The translations under genes were made by a program, and so were the position numbers. Shown piece after piece: positions 8,613 through 16,155 of a stretch of DNA of 64,000 nucleotides; the first letter of the stretch is position 1, and each line of letters starts with the position of its first letter. Source of the DNA: Marinibaculum sp040216765 (GTDB lineage: Bacteria; Pseudomonadota; Alphaproteobacteria; Ferrovibrionales; Ferrovibrionaceae); NCBI GenBank assembly GCA_040216765.1, contig JAVJON010000053.1, forward strand, positions 9,507 to 73,506, read 5' to 3'. The notes beneath the pieces were generated by a model. The model did not search any database. It was not told the DNA's origin and saw only the letters and a program-made list of their open reading frames with translations.

Positions 8613-9314
8613 TCAGCTGGAATTGTCGGTCCCCGCCAGGCGGTTCTGCTGCGCGTTGGCGCCGGCATTCACCGCATTGGTGTCGTTCTGGCTGCCCGCC
8701 GTGTCCACGATGCCCAGCGCCGCGCCGGTGTTCGCGGTGTTGTTCTCCCACTTGAAGACGTCGGTCGCTGCGTCCATGCCGGTGAATGTTGCTGCCTCGC
8801 CCTCGTTCTTCTTCACCACCAGCAGGGGGTTCAGGTCGACCTTCAGGAGCAGCGGCAGGTTCAATTCGAAGGTGATGTTCTTCTGGATCGCGACCATCGC
8901 CAGGGCGGCGGAGATCAGGGCCAGATAGGCGCTCATGTCGACGGCATTCTTGCCGCCCGACCCGGCCGACATGCCGACCGACCCGAGGATTATGGCAGGC
9001 ATAGCCACCAATGCGGCCGCTGCGCCGGCGATCAGGCCGGTGCTGGCCGGCAGGGCGGGTGTCCAGGTCAGGGCGACGCCGGCCGGCACGACGGTCAGCC
9101 CGGTCGAGAGACTGAGGCCGAAGGACGACCCGACATTCAGCTGGGCGGTCAACGGCGTCCAGGTAAAGGTGCTCGTACTCGACATCGACGCCGAAACGCT
9201 GAACGGCCCGGCCGACGCCTTGGCTTCGCCATCCTTGTTCGAGGTCGAAACCGGGAAGTAGGAGCCGGAATCGGTCGGTCCCGTATACCCGCCGAAGCGG
9301 AATGCTTGAACCAT
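8613..9314 (-). CDS. Unknown protein A1 of the counter-oriented triplet in T6SS cassette 1
   Basis: I do not recognise the family. It has 233 residues with a conserved SAGPFSVSASMSSTSTFTWTPL block, matched in copy 2 by ASMGPFSF...KFTWTPLSA. Two hydrophobic stretches (about residues 93-117 and 128-145) could be membrane segments. A run of beta-strand-like residues follows, then a tail rich in Asn, Gly and Ser (AQQNRLAGTDNSS). Charged residues are few: I count about 24, against about 54 in paralogue A2. The start at 9314 has GGGAG 8 bases upstream. It is last in the order C1-B1-A1 and convergent with DUF4150. It could be a membrane-active cargo or a structural partner; this is inference from position only. 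Confidence 0.75.
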   Translation of the reverse strand: MVQAFRFGGYTGPTDSGSYFPVSTSNKDGEAKASAGPFSVSASMSSTSTFTWTPLTAQLNVGSSFGLSLSTGLTVVPAGVALTWTPALPASTGLIAGAAAALVAMPAIILGSVGMSAGSGGKNAVDMSAYLALISAALAMVAIQKNITFELNLPLLLKVDLNPLLVVKKNEGEAATFTGMDAATDVFKWENNTANTGAALGIVDTAGSQNDTNAVNAGANAQQNRLAGTDNSS

Positions 9315-9337
9315 GGCGGCGCTCCCTGCTGCGGACC

Positions 9338-9835
9338 TCAGCCCTGGTTGTGATTCACGTTGGCGTTGAGGTTGGGGCCGGTGCTGTTCTGCGTGCCGGT
9401 GCTCTGGACACCGACGACCTGTGCGGATGCGTCGGTGCCATTGCTGTTGTTCTCCGTGCCATTGGCCTGCACCGTCACGCCCTGGGCCGTGGACTTTGCG
9501 CGATAGCGATGGATATAGCCTCCGGGCGCAAGGGTCAGCGTCGCGGCCAGGTCCATCGTCACGGTCTTGCGCGCGCCCTTGATGGCGATCTCGGTCTGCA
9601 GCGGCCCGTTGGCGGCCACGGTCGCCGAGCCCCAGGCGATGCTCTGCGAGTGGGTGATGTTGGTGATCGCCTGGAAGCCGTAGAAGGTCATGGCCTTCGA
9701 CGCGCCCAGGCTGACCGCGGCGCTGATCTTCGGGCCCTCATAGGTGAACCAGGACACCGCTTCAGACGAACTGCTGCTGCTGTCGTCGCTCGAACTGTCG
9801 GTCGCCATCGCGCCGTCGGTCGTGGCCTGAACCAT
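9338..9835 (-). CDS. Unknown protein B1 of the counter-oriented triplet in T6SS cassette 1
   Basis: A 165-residue protein of unrecognised family. It starts with a Ser/Asp-rich stretch, then a conserved core shared with B2: W(F/Y)T(Y/F)EGPKI, GFQAxTxI, QSI(A/S)WGxA and IKGARKTxxMDL. The core alternates polar and hydrophobic residues, suggesting beta structure. The tail is Asn/Thr/Gly-rich and ends NLNANVNHNQG. I count about 18 charged residues, against about 44 in B2 of nearly equal length. GGAGG sits 6 bases before the ATG at 9835, so the start is well supported. It lies between C1 and A1 with gaps of 30 and 23 bases and is probably co-transcribed with both. No signal peptide is visible. Confidence 0.75.
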   Translation of the reverse strand: MVQATTDGAMATDSSSDDSSSSSSEAVSWFTYEGPKISAAVSLGASKAMTFYGFQAITNITHSQSIAWGSATVAANGPLQTEIAIKGARKTVTMDLAATLTLAPGGYIHRYRAKSTAQGVTVQANGTENNSNGTDASAQVVGVQSTGTQNSTGPNLNANVNHNQG

Positions 9836-9865
9836 GGAAGCCCTCCGGATCTTCTGGTCCGGCCC

Positions 9866-10330
9866 CTATTCGGAGCCGCCGGTGGAGATGTTGCCGCCGA
9901 CGCTGTTCCGGCTGCCGGTGGTGTTCGTGCGGGTCGCCCGGGCCCGCAACTTCGACAGGGCGTTGCGCCCCTTGATGCCGGCCACCAGCACCTTGGCGCC
10001 GGCGGCATGCAGCTTGGCGGCGGCGCCGCCATTCTCCGCCATCGCGGTCGAGAGGGTGAGCGGGGCGCCGTCGACCGTGACGTCGGACGCGCCGGTCGCC
10101 GTGTATTCCAATGTGGCGATGCCGGCGAGCCAGGCCGTGCCGTTGAACGCCGGGCCGAAATTGGTGGTGTAGTCGCCGCCGATCGTCACCGTGACCCCGA
10201 AACCGGACGTCACCTTCAGACTTGCCGCCATCTCGGCCTTCAGCTCCAGGATCGTCAGGCTCAACTGGATATAGCTGTAGCCGACCGATACGGTCTCGAA
10301 GCCGGAAATCGTGGGCTCGCTGTCCGCCAT
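9866..10330 (-). CDS. Unknown protein C1 of the counter-oriented triplet in T6SS cassette 1
   Basis: A 154-residue protein, first gene of the C-B-A transcription unit. The family is unknown to me. It shares with C2 the pattern SGFxxxSxGxxYxxLSLTxLE, then xGTxWxGxLxTxxYxxxG and VT(V/I)DGxPxTLxTA, and an SRNSVGGNISTGGSE-type Gly/Asn/Ser tail after a basic stretch (LRARATRTN). The N-terminal half looks beta-rich. It starts 220 bases from and divergent to the DUF2169 gene. The start at 10330 (MADSEP) aligns with MADDKG of C2. An AGGA lies just upstream. Confidence 0.75.
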   Translation of the reverse strand: MADSEPTISGFETVSVGYSYIQLSLTILELKAEMAASLKVTSGFGVTVTIGGDYTTNFGPAFNGTAWLAGIATLEYTATGASDVTVDGAPLTLSTAMAENGGAAAKLHAAGAKVLVAGIKGRNALSKLRARATRTNTTGSRNSVGGNISTGGSE

Positions 10331-10550
10331 TCCTGCACTGCTCCCGTTGCATCCAGCCGAGACGCCGAAGCACCGAATGTCGGTCCTTCTGCTGCCACAT
10401 TTCACGCTAATATCTACTATGCTGCCTGGGCGACATTCTGCCCAGACTGGATCATCCAACCCCGGGAATGGGGCAGTATCGGGGCGGCGGGGATGCTGCG
10501 GCGAGGGCGGCGGCGGCAACCGGGCAAGGCGGCGGTTGGAGCGGGACGGG

Positions 10551-13268
10551 ATGCTGATCAGGAAGCCGACCAAGCAGGCCATCGCCTATCGCTTCTTCGA
10601 ACATCGCCGGCGGCCCTACCTGTCGCTCTGTTCGCTGTTCTTCTTCCCGTTCGACAGGCCCCGCGACATCGAGACCGAGCAGGAGATGTGGCCCTATGCC
10701 GCCGGCAAGCTGGCGCCGCTGGCGCTGGAGGAAGGCCTGCCCAAGGGCGCGGCCGAGGTGCTGCTGGTCGGCGACTGCTACGCGCCGGGCGGCAAGCCGG
10801 CACGCGAATGCCAGGTGGGGCTGCGGATAGGCGCCGTCGACAAGAAGCTGCGGGTCAGCGGCCCGCGCACATGGCGCCGCCGCTGGGACAATCTCTACCA
10901 GGCCGGCGCGCCGGAACCCTTCGATGCCGTGCCGGTATCCTGGGCCACCGCATTCGGCGGGCCGGGCTACGCGGCGAACCCGCTCGGCCGCGGCTTCGTC
11001 CCCGACGACCTGGCGGCCGAGGGTGCCGGCCTGCCGCTGGTGGAATATCCCGGCGACCCGGTTGTCGATCCCGACAGCCGGCCGCGCCCCGCAGGCTTCG
11101 CGCCGATGCCGCAGGACTGGCCGCAGCGCATCCGCCGCGCCGGCAGCTACGATGCGGCCTACCAGAAGAGCGGCCAGTTCCCTGGCCTGGCGGCCGATAT
11201 CGACTTCAAGGCGTTCAACCTGGCGCCGGCCGACCAGTGGCAGAAGGACTGGTTCGCCGGTGACGAACGCTTCCTGATCGAGAACATGCACCCGGACCGG
11301 CCGCGCCTGCAGGGGCGCCTGCCGGAAATCCGCGCCCGCTGCTTCCTGCGCCGGCGCGACGGCAAGGGCGGCATCCGGTTCCAGGAGGTGCCGCAGAACC
11401 TGGACACGGTCTGGCTGTTCCCGGGCGACCTGCGGGGCATCGTGGCGTTCCGCGGCTCCGCCGAACTGGCGACGCCGCTGGGCGACGACATCCTGCACAT
11501 CCTGTTCGCCTATGAGCGTCTGGGCAGCGCGCCGCGCAGCCTGGCGCATTACGAGGCGGAACTGGATCGGCGGGTCGATCCGGAAGCGAGCGCGGCGCTG
11601 CTGACCTACGACACCGGGCTGAAGCCCGAGGACGAGGGCGACCCGCCGCCGGATCCGCGGCTGGTCGTGAAGCTGAAGGATTTCCGGAAGGACCCCGCAC
11701 CGGCGATCGCGGCCCTGATGGCGGCGCAGGCCGGCGTGGTGGCCGCCGCGGCGAAGGATGCCGGCGTTGCCATGAACGCCGTGAAGGCCGCCGCGGCGGC
11801 AGGGAACCAGATGCCGCCGGAGGTGGCGGCGCTGGAGAACATGGTGCTGGACTTCAACCGGCCCGAGCTGATCGACGGCAAGGCGGTGCAGGCGCAGGTC
11901 GATGCCGCGACCGCCGCGCTGAAGGCGAAGGGCGATGCGGCCTTTGCCACGCAGCTGGCGCAGCGCGAGGAACTGATCGCGGAGGCCCGTTCGGTGGCCG
12001 CCGCGAACGGCCAGGACTATGACGCCTTCACCCGGACGATGGGCGAGAAGGCGAACCGCTCCGCATCGGAGATCTGGGCGGAGGGCAAGGCGAAGTATTT
12101 CGAGGCGAACAAGCCCTTCGAGTCCTATGGCGAGGAGTATCAGGACTTCTTCGCCAAATTGAAGGTGGAGGCCGACAAGGTCGATCCCCAGATGGCCGCG
12201 CTGGATGCGACCCGGCGCGAGGGCGAGCGTGCGATGGGCCATGTCCTGCCGCTGCCGGCGGCACCCTCGCCGCAGCAGGCGGCGCTTGCCCGCAGCGCGC
12301 TGGAAGAGGCGATGGCCAAGGGCGAGCCGCTGAACAGCCAGTCCCTGGCCGGGCTCGACCTGTCGGGCATGGACTTTTCCAACCGCGACCTGAGGGAAGC
12401 GGATTTCCGCGGCGCCAACCTGCGCAATGCCGATTTCCGCAAGTCGGACCTGACGAAGGCCAGTTTCGCGCAGGCCGACATCGCCGGTGCGAACTTCAGC
12501 GACACGAACCTGACCGAGGCCAACCTCGCCAGGACCTCGGCCGCCCGCACCCTGTTCGTGAATGCCGACCTGACCGATGCCAATTGCGGCGGGATGGCGG
12601 GGCCGCAGGCCTCGTTCGCCAGGGCGAAGCTGCAGCGCACCGCGCTGGCCAAGGCGGGCCTGCCAAAGGCCGGCTTCGAAGGTGCCGCGCTGGAGGATGT
12701 GGTGATGATGGAGGGCGACCTGACCGGCGCGCGCCTGACCGGCGCCGGGCTGAAGCAGGTCACCTTTTCCGGCGTGCCGCTGGTCGGCGCGGACTTCACC
12801 GGCGCCGGCCTGACGGCCGTCATGGTGCAGAATGCCAGCCTGGAGGGGGCGGTGTTCGACGATGCGAAACTCGATCAGTTCGGCGTGCAGGGCGAGGGCG
12901 CGACCCTGAAGGGGACGCATTTCGCGCGCGCGACGATCTCCAGCAGCTCGCTGGCCGGCCTTGACCTGACCCGCGCGGACTTCACCGGCGCCCTGCTCGA
13001 CAAAGTCGACCTGACCGGCGCGGTGATGGACGCGACACGGTTCGACGCGGCGGTCGCGCGCGGCGCGGTCTTCGCCAAGGCGCGGATCAGCCGCAGCAGC
13101 TTCGCCGGCGGCAATTTCGCCAATTCGGTGTGGGTCGATGCCAGGGTGAGCCGCACCAGCTTCGCCGGCAGCGTGCTCTACGGCAGCAACTTCCTGCATG
13201 CCGCCCTGGACGAGAACGATTTCAGCGAGGCCAACCTGGCCCGCTCCACCCTTGCAGGGTTCAGCTAG
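10551..13268 (+). CDS. DUF2169 domain protein with C-terminal pentapeptide repeats, copy 1
   Basis: A 905-residue protein. Residues 1-300 or so match DUF2169 (MLIRKPTKQAIAYRFFEHRR, then WPYAAGKLAPL, KLRVSGPRTWRRRWDNLYQ, FNLAPADQW). DUF2169 proteins act as T6SS adaptors that load effectors onto a VgrG/PAAR spike, as with the Agrobacterium Tde2 effector. A helical, Ala/Glu-rich middle follows (about 350-590), then pentapeptide repeats of the A(D/N)LxxA type to the end (LSGMDFSNRDLREADFRGAN, and on to the end), which fold as a right-handed beta-helix. The ATG at 10551 matches copy 2; longer in-frame starts upstream overlap the C1 leader. The next gene starts 2 bases after the stop. Confidence 0.85.
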   Translation: MLIRKPTKQAIAYRFFEHRRRPYLSLCSLFFFPFDRPRDIETEQEMWPYAAGKLAPLALEEGLPKGAAEVLLVGDCYAPGGKPARECQVGLRIGAVDKKLRVSGPRTWRRRWDNLYQAGAPEPFDAVPVSWATAFGGPGYAANPLGRGFVPDDLAAEGAGLPLVEYPGDPVVDPDSRPRPAGFAPMPQDWPQRIRRAGSYDAAYQKSGQFPGLAADIDFKAFNLAPADQWQKDWFAGDERFLIENMHPDRPRLQGRLPEIRARCFLRRRDGKGGIRFQEVPQNLDTVWLFPGDLRGIVAFRGSAELATPLGDDILHILFAYERLGSAPRSLAHYEAELDRRVDPEASAALLTYDTGLKPEDEGDPPPDPRLVVKLKDFRKDPAPAIAALMAAQAGVVAAAAKDAGVAMNAVKAAAAAGNQMPPEVAALENMVLDFNRPELIDGKAVQAQVDAATAALKAKGDAAFATQLAQREELIAEARSVAAANGQDYDAFTRTMGEKANRSASEIWAEGKAKYFEANKPFESYGEEYQDFFAKLKVEADKVDPQMAALDATRREGERAMGHVLPLPAAPSPQQAALARSALEEAMAKGEPLNSQSLAGLDLSGMDFSNRDLREADFRGANLRNADFRKSDLTKASFAQADIAGANFSDTNLTEANLARTSAARTLFVNADLTDANCGGMAGPQASFARAKLQRTALAKAGLPKAGFEGAALEDVVMMEGDLTGARLTGAGLKQVTFSGVPLVGADFTGAGLTAVMVQNASLEGAVFDDAKLDQFGVQGEGATLKGTHFARATISSSSLAGLDLTRADFTGALLDKVDLTGAVMDATRFDAAVARGAVFAKARISRSSFAGGNFANSVWVDARVSRTSFAGSVLYGSNFLHAALDENDFSEANLARSTLAGFS

Positions 13269-13270
13269 CG

Positions 13271-14491
13271 ATGACGGATCAGGCCGGTCCGGCGGAGCCC
13301 GAAATCCGCCCGTTCGATTTCATCAACCCGCCGGAGGTCTTCGGCCGGGCCGATGTCGAGAGCCAGCTGGCGGTGGCGCCGATGTTCCTGTCGGTGGCGA
13401 TCCGCGACTGCAGCCTGTCGGGGCTGCAGATGACCTCCGTCCTGTTCGACACGGTGCTGTTCGAACGGGTCGACTTCGCCGGCGTGGAGATGTCCGCCGC
13501 GGTGTTCGGCAGCTGCATCTTCCGCGACTGCCAGTTCGGCGATGCCCGCCTGCTGAGCCTGGCGTTCAGCGAATGCAGCTTCGAGGGCAGCGACTTCCGG
13601 TCCTGCCTGCTGGAGGTCGCGACCTTCGCCGATTGCGCGTTCCGCGGCTGCAATTTCGACGGCACCCGGTTCAAGGTCGACGTCCTGACCAAGTGCAGTT
13701 TCGAGGACTGCACCTTCCGCGGCGTCGACCAGTGGTGCAATGTCTGGCAGGACTGCGGCCTGGAAGGGCAGTCCTGGGTCGGCGCCACCTTGTACTGCAC
13801 GATCCTCGCCAAAGGCCAGCTGGCCGGGCTGGACCTGGCGCGTGCCACCCTCGAACGCTGCATCGTGCAGGAGACCGACATGCGGCCGATCGGCATGGCC
13901 GGCACCAGGCTGAAGACCGTGGCGTTCCAGAAATGCGACTTCACGGGCATGGATTTCGCCGGCCGCGAACTGGAGCAGATCCAGTTCGTGGAATGCAGGA
14001 TGCAGGGCATCGATCTCAGCGGCGCCAGGCTGACATATTGCGGCTTCGGCAAGTCGGACCTGAGCGGGGCGCAGATGGGCAAGGCCGTCGTGCCGTCCTG
14101 CAGCTTCGCCGGCGCCACCCTGGCCGGGGCCGAAATGGGCGGCATTGTCGCGCCGCAGGCCAATTTCGCCGATGCCGACATGACCGGGGTGCAGGCCAGG
14201 GGCGCCAACCTGCACACCGCCTTCATGGAGGGCGCGAAGGCACCGGATGCGATGCTGGCCGGCGCCGACATGCGCCATGCGCTGATGGCCAATGCGGTGC
14301 TGGACGGGGCGAACCTGCGTGGCACCGATTTCACCTGGGCCGACCATCACCGGATGCAGGCCGAGGGCGCGACCTGGACGGACGCGAAGACGAAGGGCGT
14401 GCGACGCACCGACAAGGACAGGCTGAAGGCGGAGACATTCCTGCCGGCGGCGGCCCTGCAGCCGAAGACGGCAGCAGCGGGCAAGGCGTGA
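13271..14491 (+). CDS. Pentapeptide repeat protein, copy 1
   Basis: A 406-residue protein built almost wholly of pentapeptide repeats, Cys-rich in the first half (AIRDCSLSGLQM, IFRDCQFGDARLLSLAFSEC) and of the ordinary ANLxGA type later. Such proteins form a regular quadrilateral beta-helix; partners vary. The N-terminus (FDFINPPEVFGRADVESQLA) is shared with copy 2. The end, WADHHRMQAEGATWTDAKTK followed by a charged tail, is also shared. The ATG lies 2 bases after the DUF2169 gene stop, so translation is probably coupled. Placement between DUF2169 and DUF3540 genes is the usual order of such T6SS accessory cassettes. Effector, chaperone and structural roles are all possible. Confidence 0.85.
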   Translation: MTDQAGPAEPEIRPFDFINPPEVFGRADVESQLAVAPMFLSVAIRDCSLSGLQMTSVLFDTVLFERVDFAGVEMSAAVFGSCIFRDCQFGDARLLSLAFSECSFEGSDFRSCLLEVATFADCAFRGCNFDGTRFKVDVLTKCSFEDCTFRGVDQWCNVWQDCGLEGQSWVGATLYCTILAKGQLAGLDLARATLERCIVQETDMRPIGMAGTRLKTVAFQKCDFTGMDFAGRELEQIQFVECRMQGIDLSGARLTYCGFGKSDLSGAQMGKAVVPSCSFAGATLAGAEMGGIVAPQANFADADMTGVQARGANLHTAFMEGAKAPDAMLAGADMRHALMANAVLDGANLRGTDFTWADHHRMQAEGATWTDAKTKGVRRTDKDRLKAETFLPAAALQPKTAAAGKA

Positions 14492-14540
14492 GCTGAAATT
14501 CATCACTTTCGGCCGCCGCCGGCGGCAACAGGAGGATCGG

Positions 14541-15197
14541 ATGGAACACAGGGACAGGGGCGGCCTCGCACTGGTCGGCGCGGTCTATGTCGCCAGGGTT
14601 GCGCCGGGCGAGGCGCCGGCCGGGCGGGTTGCGATCGAGACGCCGGACGGCCTGCGCGATGCCGAGGTCGCGGTGAGCTGCCTGGTGCGCCCGAAGCCGG
14701 GCGACGAGGTGTCGGTGCTGATCGACGGCGACAGCCGGGCGATCGTCCAGGCCATTCTGCGCCGGCCGGGCGGCGGCCCGCTGACCGTGACGACGGACGA
14801 GGGCCTGACCCTGCAGGTGGCCGGCAGCAGCCTGCACCTGGACCCGCGCCACGGTGCCTTCCTGTCCAGCGACCGCATGGTGGCGCTGGCCGGCGAAACC
14901 GTGGATGTCCGCGCCAGCCGCGCCTTTGCCGAGTTCGGCGACCTGGTCTGGCGGGCGAAGACCGCCTATGCCCTGGTCGGCCGCATGATGACCGCCGCCG
15001 ACAGCCTGGTGACCCAGGTCGGCCAGCTCATGGTCAAGGCCAAGGTCAGCCTGCGCAGCGCCGAAACCCTGGACAAGACCGACGCGCCGCTGGTGGAGAT
15101 CCGCGGCCATCGCGGGGTCAGCGTCTATGGCGAGACCGCCAGCTTCAATGCCGGCGAGGATGTCCGCATCAACGCCAAGCGGGTGAATATCGGTTAG
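14541..15197 (+). CDS. DUF3540 domain protein, copy 1
   Basis: A 218-residue protein of the DUF3540 family found in DUF2169/DUF4150/pentapeptide T6SS cassettes. Visible segments are VAIETPDGLRDAEVAVSCLV, the GDEVSVLIDG strand and AIVQAILRRPGG, followed by strand repeats (LTVTTDEGLTLQVAGSSLHL) that resemble the VgrG needle. The family's exact function is unknown. It ends KRVNIG, as does copy 2. The start has AGGAGG close upstream (CAGGAGGATCGGATGG). It closes cassette 1; the EamA gene follows after 18 bases. Confidence 0.82.
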   Translation: MEHRDRGGLALVGAVYVARVAPGEAPAGRVAIETPDGLRDAEVAVSCLVRPKPGDEVSVLIDGDSRAIVQAILRRPGGGPLTVTTDEGLTLQVAGSSLHLDPRHGAFLSSDRMVALAGETVDVRASRAFAEFGDLVWRAKTAYALVGRMMTAADSLVTQVGQLMVKAKVSLRSAETLDKTDAPLVEIRGHRGVSVYGETASFNAGEDVRINAKRVNIG

Positions 15198-15215
15198 GCC
15201 CGCGGCATCGCCATC

Positions 15216-16148
15216 GTGACGGCGGCACCGTTCCCGAAGCACGACCGGCTGGACCGCAATGCGGTGCTGCTGCTGGTGCTGCTCTGCGCCAGCTGGGGGC
15301 TCTACCAGGTCTCGGTGAAGGTCGCGATCGAGGGGATCTCGCCGGTCCTGCAGGCGGGCCTGCGGTCGGCCGGCAGCACGCTCTTGCTGCTGCTCTGGGC
15401 CTGGCACCGGCGGATCCCGCTGTTCGACCGCGACGGCAGCCTGTGGTGGGGGCTGGCCGCCGGCGCCCTGTTCGCGGTGGAGTTCCTGCTGATCTATCTG
15501 GGGCTGACCTACACCTATGCCTCGCGCGGCGTCCTGTTCGTCTACATGTCGCCCTTCGTGGTGGCGCTGGGGGCGCATTGGTTCATCCCGGGCGAACGGC
15601 TCGGGCTGGGCAAGCTGCTGGGGCTGGGCGCGGCCTTTGCCGGCGTGGCCCTGGCCTTCGCCGACGGGCTGCGCCTGGCGCAGGGGGACGAATGGATCGG
15701 CGACGCGATGTGCCTGGGCGGCGCCATTGCCTGGGGCGCGACGACCGTGCTGATCAAGGGCTCGCCGCTGGGGGCGACCCGGGCGGAGAAGATCCTGTTC
15801 TACCAGCTGGCGATCTCGGCGCTGGCGCTGCCGCTGGTCTCGCTGGCGATGGGCGAGCCCGGGATCTTCGCGGCCACCCCGCTGGTGCTGGCCGCCCTGG
15901 CCTACCAGATCGTCCTGGTGGCCTTCGCCGGCTACCTGGCCTGGTTCTGGCTGATGCGCAGCTACCCGGCCTCCCACCTGTCCGCCTTCACCTTCCTGAC
16001 CCCGGTCTTCGCGGTGCTGTTCGGTGTGGTGCTGCTGGGCGAGCCGCTGACACTGGGCGTGCTTGTCGCGCTGGCGCTGATCGCCGTCGGGATCTGGCTG
16101 GTGAACAGGCCGCCCCGGTCCGTGCCGGTCCTGGGCCGCGGGGACTGA
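15216..16148 (+). CDS. EamA-type (DMT superfamily) membrane transporter
   Basis: A 310-residue inner-membrane protein with about ten hydrophobic segments and the two EamA half-repeats (NAVLLLVLLCASWGLYQVSV near the start; FLTPVFAVLFGVVLLGEPLT near the end). Drug/metabolite transporters of this type export amino acids, metabolites or toxic compounds; the substrate cannot be read from sequence. The GTG start at 15216 has no clear ribosome binding site. It sits only after cassette 1 and has no counterpart after cassette 2, so it is probably unrelated to secretion and was either inserted in one copy or lost from the other. It is convergent with TPR copy 2, with an 8-base gap. Confidence 0.88.
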   Translation: MTAAPFPKHDRLDRNAVLLLVLLCASWGLYQVSVKVAIEGISPVLQAGLRSAGSTLLLLLWAWHRRIPLFDRDGSLWWGLAAGALFAVEFLLIYLGLTYTYASRGVLFVYMSPFVVALGAHWFIPGERLGLGKLLGLGAAFAGVALAFADGLRLAQGDEWIGDAMCLGGAIAWGATTVLIKGSPLGATRAEKILFYQLAISALALPLVSLAMGEPGIFAATPLVLAALAYQIVLVAFAGYLAWFWLMRSYPASHLSAFTFLTPVFAVLFGVVLLGEPLTLGVLVALALIAVGIWLVNRPPRSVPVLGRGD

Positions 16149-16155
16149 CCGGCCG

